Position numbers and translations under genes: made by a program. The notes below the pieces were generated by a model. The model ran no database searches. It worked only from the letters and a program-made list of their open reading frames with translations, and had not been told where the DNA came from. A DNA stretch of 64,000 bases from Nitrososphaera sp. (GTDB taxonomy: Archaea > Thermoproteota > Nitrososphaeria > Nitrososphaerales > Nitrososphaeraceae): NCBI GenBank assembly GCA_029263715.1, contig JAJUFP010000003.1, positions 157,543 to 221,542 of the forward strand. Reading direction: 5' to 3'. Shown here one piece after another: positions 61,943 through 64,000 of the stretch; the first letter of the stretch is position 1, and each line of letters starts with the position of its first letter.

Positions 61943-63211
61943 TCACAACTTGTATTTTGCAGCATATTCCTTAAGGGCCGACTTGAATGCTTCCATCGGC
62001 GGGTTTACAATCCCTGCGCCTATCATCCCTATTCCCGGGTCTTTGTGCGCGATGGCAGTATCGATCACCGGCAGGATCCCTGTCTTGACCACCTTTCTGA
62101 TGTCTATTCCTGTGGCCGTTCCCTGAAAATCAAAAATGGGTATCAGGAAGGTATCGTTTAGCGTCGTCGTGATCTGCTGCATCTGCCTTGTGTACTTGAA
62201 TGCGTCTTCGGCCGTGCCTCCTACCAATGAAAGAATAGCCGGAGAATTGGCCAATGCAAATGCCCCGATGCCTGTAGTCTCAGTTATCGCACTGTCCCCC
62301 ATGTCCGGGTTGGCATGCTGACTTCCAAAACCGGGGAAGTACAGTCCACGAACAAGTCCTGCCGGACCGGTAAACCAATGGTTTCCAAGGCCGCTCACTT
62401 TGATGCCAAACTCAACGCCGTTGCGAGCCATGGCCGTTACAAGGGTGCTGTACTCTATCTCTCTGGCTGAATTCATCGTGGCCTTGCAGGCAGCCATGGC
62501 AAGGCAGAGAAAGAATATCTCGTTTGAAGCAAAATATCTGACGATCTGGGAGAGCAGTTCCTTATCTTCTGTTGTCTCAATCAAGTATGGAAGAATCGTT
62601 AGAGCAAACAATGAAGTGCCAGCAGCAGGGCGGTTGTGAAGTTCGTCTCCCATATAGAGTGCCCTTGCCATTATTGATTTCAGATCTATTCCTGTGCCTC
62701 CTTGGCTGCGCATTCTGGCCAGCGCCCTGGCCATTGCTGGAGCCAGAACCTGCGCCCAGAATCTTAGAGATTCTACAGCTTCTTCGTCAAACGCACCAAA
62801 CTGTACCCTGTTCTCTACAATCCTGCCGTAGTTGATGTTGCCGTATCTTTCATTTTTGACAACCATCACCGGCAATGAGGGAGATATCACCCCGGCCATG
62901 GGGCCAACTGCCTCGTGATCATGGTTTGGAGAGAACTCGATCTCGCCTTCCTCGATGAGCTTTACTGCGCCTTCCCAGCTGTTGGCCCACCCTTCAAAAA
63001 TTATGGTGCCAGCTATCGCGCCCTTCATGGGACCGCACATCTTACTCCACTCTATTGGAGGGCCTGCATGGAAGATGGATCTCTTGTTCATCCCGGGTAG
63101 AACTTCTATCGCCGGTTTTACATCTATGAGAAACGGTTTTGAAGAAAGAACCCTTTGAACGGCTTCTTTGTTGGCAGATTCAATCTTGGCCTTGATGTCT
63201 TCAGACGACAT
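61943..63211 (-). CDS. DUF1116 protein (YlbE/AllG-like)
   Basis: 422 residues of the DUF1116 family: GPPIEWSKMCGPMKGAIAGT, then FSPNHDHEAVGPMAGVISPS and MGDELHNRPAAGTSLFA, and GQTxxxG-like TGPAGLVRGLYFPGFG. In E. coli the homologue AllG (YlbE), with AllF and AllH, has been reported as oxamate carbamoyltransferase of allantoin breakdown, which forms carbamoyl phosphate. No AllF (FdrA) or AllH homologue is visible here. The carbamate kinase frame upstream on the same strand is consistent with such a route, in which carbamoyl phosphate yields ATP, CO2 and ammonia. Confidence 0.85.
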   Translation of the reverse strand: MSSEDIKAKIESANKEAVQRVLSSKPFLIDVKPAIEVLPGMNKRSIFHAGPPIEWSKMCGPMKGAIAGTIIFEGWANSWEGAVKLIEEGEIEFSPNHDHEAVGPMAGVISPSLPVMVVKNERYGNINYGRIVENRVQFGAFDEEAVESLRFWAQVLAPAMARALARMRSQGGTGIDLKSIMARALYMGDELHNRPAAGTSLFALTILPYLIETTEDKELLSQIVRYFASNEIFFLCLAMAACKATMNSAREIEYSTLVTAMARNGVEFGIKVSGLGNHWFTGPAGLVRGLYFPGFGSQHANPDMGDSAITETTGIGAFALANSPAILSLVGGTAEDAFKYTRQMQQITTTLNDTFLIPIFDFQGTATGIDIRKVVKTGILPVIDTAIAHKDPGIGMIGAGIVNPPMEAFKSALKEYAAKYKL

Positions 63212-63344
63212 ATCCAGACTTTAAGTTGAAAGCCTGCTTGTTTAGATTTAAGTTTAGTTCATTTATTATTATAAATTTCACATATATCACAAAATAGAAA
63301 ATAACCTATAGATAAAATCGCAAACCAAAATGCACGTCTGCCAT

Positions 63345-64000
63345 TTAGGGATAAAAGTGCGTCCCGGCCTTGCCGCCGACTGCTTCAAGCACCTTGTCAA
63401 GGCTGGCAATTATCGCTTCTCTTCCTCCGTTTTTTACGAACTGCAGGCAGGCCCGAACTTTGGGTCCCATGCTCCCTTCTTCCAGATGCGAGATATTCAC
63501 GTCATCTTTGCTCACGCTTACCCTGTCGACCAGTCTCTGGGTGGGCTTGTTGAAGTCCAGATACAGGCCCTCGACATCGGTTAGGATGATGAACCTGCCT
63601 GCGCCTATCTGCCTTGCCAGCAACTCGCCGGCCAGATCTTTGTCTACGACTGCGTCAACACCAGCTTTGACTTCGGTAGCAACCACCGGAATTCCACCAC
63701 CGCCGCATGCAATGACAACGTAGCCTGAATCGGCTAAAGAGCGGATCACCTTGTGTTCCAATATAGCTACTGGTTTTGGTGACGGGACTACCCTGCGGTA
63801 TTTGCCTTTCCCCTGATACTTCCAGGTGACTTTGCTCTCGCTGCTCAGGAAGTTGTCCAACTGGTCTCCCCCCACGTACGCGATAGTGCCGGTCTTGCTC
63901 ATCATGGCAGCCAGTGCACCCAGCAGGAACGTGCCTTCCTGCTGCATAGGGAATATGGAGGCCACGTTATCAGAGCTGACAAGACCAGTGAACACCACAA
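63345..64000 (-). CDS. Carbamate kinase C-terminal half joined in frame to a BMP-like segment (partial)
   Basis: The frame enters from the right edge. Its last about 164 residues are clear carbamate kinase: GKYRRVVPSPKPVAILEH, VIACGGGGIPVVATEVKAG, VVDKDLAGELLARQIGA, LTDVEGLYLDFNKPTQ and EGSMGPKVRACLQF. The first about 50 residues (63998 to about 63850) do not match that enzyme. FPMQQEGTFLLGALAAMMSK followed by TGTIAYVGG is the signature of BMP/PnrA-type substrate-binding proteins. The kinase N-terminal half with its GGN and GNGPQVG motifs is missing. A deletion fusion, pseudogene or assembly error are the options. Downstream is the AllG-like gene. Confidence 0.7.
   Translation of the reverse strand, partial: VVFTGLVSSDNVASIFPMQQEGTFLLGALAAMMSKTGTIAYVGGDQLDNFLSSESKVTWKYQGKGKYRRVVPSPKPVAILEHKVIRSLADSGYVVIACGGGGIPVVATEVKAGVDAVVDKDLAGELLARQIGAGRFIILTDVEGLYLDFNKPTQRLVDRVSVSKDDVNISHLEEGSMGPKVRACLQFVKNGGREAIIASLDKVLEAVGGKAGTHFYP

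Noticed and set aside
1..64000. CRISPR array, prophage or insertion sequence
   Set aside because: No regularly spaced repeats, cas genes, integrase, transposase or phage structural genes were recognised; tRNA-Pro is not followed by an integrase or a repeat of its 3' end inside the window.

Overview
The window reads as chromosomal DNA of a soil-type ammonia-oxidising archaeon (Thaumarchaeota/Nitrososphaeria, probably Nitrososphaera-like). Evidence for this is a full urease locus, the archaeal Cdv (ESCRT-III/Vps4) division genes, a group II chaperonin, archaeal ribosomal proteins eS6 and uL2, aIF2-gamma, deoxyhypusine synthase, an archaeal CCA-adding enzyme, many TTG/GTG starts, many genes with a TATA-like box about 25 bases before the start codon (leaderless style), and an intron-containing tRNA. 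Genes are dense and no gene-free gap exceeds 300 bases. I see no rRNA, CRISPR array, transposase or prophage.

Layout. 1-5.3 kb: peptidase fragment, DUF167, a secreted protein with a duplicated domain, an AlkD-like repair protein, a zinc-peptidase-like protein, a ParB-like protein and an Lrp/AsnC regulator. 5.4-17.3 kb: the urea block. It holds a DUR3-type symporter fused to a universal stress protein domain, a UT-family urea channel, an unknown gene, ureABC, a terminator, then a separately promoted unit of divergent chaperonin, unknown gene and ureE-F-G-D. 17.3-24.7 kb: small zinc-finger protein, msrB, regulators, phosphoglycolate phosphatase, argS, tRNA m1A methyltransferase, DUF192 and a TrmB-like regulator. 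24.9-27.5 kb: two ESCRT-III-like genes and cdvC. 27.5-33.6 kb: divergent soluble and membrane pyrophosphatases, then ileS.

33.8-40.8 kb: small conserved proteins, a phosphatase, eS6, aIF2-gamma, a PIN protein, an MBL hydrolase and an STT3 oligosaccharyltransferase carrying a cyclophilin domain. 40.8-50.2 kb: IMPase-like protein, two divergent deoxyhypusine synthase paralogues, ThpR, CCA transferase, a COG2112 kinase, a PAC2 protein, a 3-methyladenine glycosylase, uL2 and a VOC protein. 50.3-56.4 kb: siroheme nitrite/sulfite reductase with a rhodanese, UPF0200 and UPF0201 proteins, an ABC-2 exporter, zinc ribbons and tRNA-Pro(GGG) with an intron at a non-canonical position. 56.4-64 kb: VOC proteins, a rhodanese-MBL protein, an MFS transporter, membrane-anchored unknowns, an AllG/DUF1116 protein and, at the right edge, an apparently chimeric carbamate kinase reading frame.

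How the parts fit. Urea enters through two unrelated transporters. Urease assembled by UreEFGD, perhaps helped by the co-encoded chaperonin, releases ammonia for oxidation and assimilation. A shared near-palindromic site lies upstream of the UT gene and of ureA and may co-regulate them. The AllG-like and carbamate kinase genes hint at a second route from a carbamoylated nitrogen compound to ammonia and ATP. The most unusual features are the chaperonin-led urease accessory unit, the shared palindrome, the tRNA-Pro intron, the A8 tract before ureB, and the BMP/carbamate-kinase chimera.
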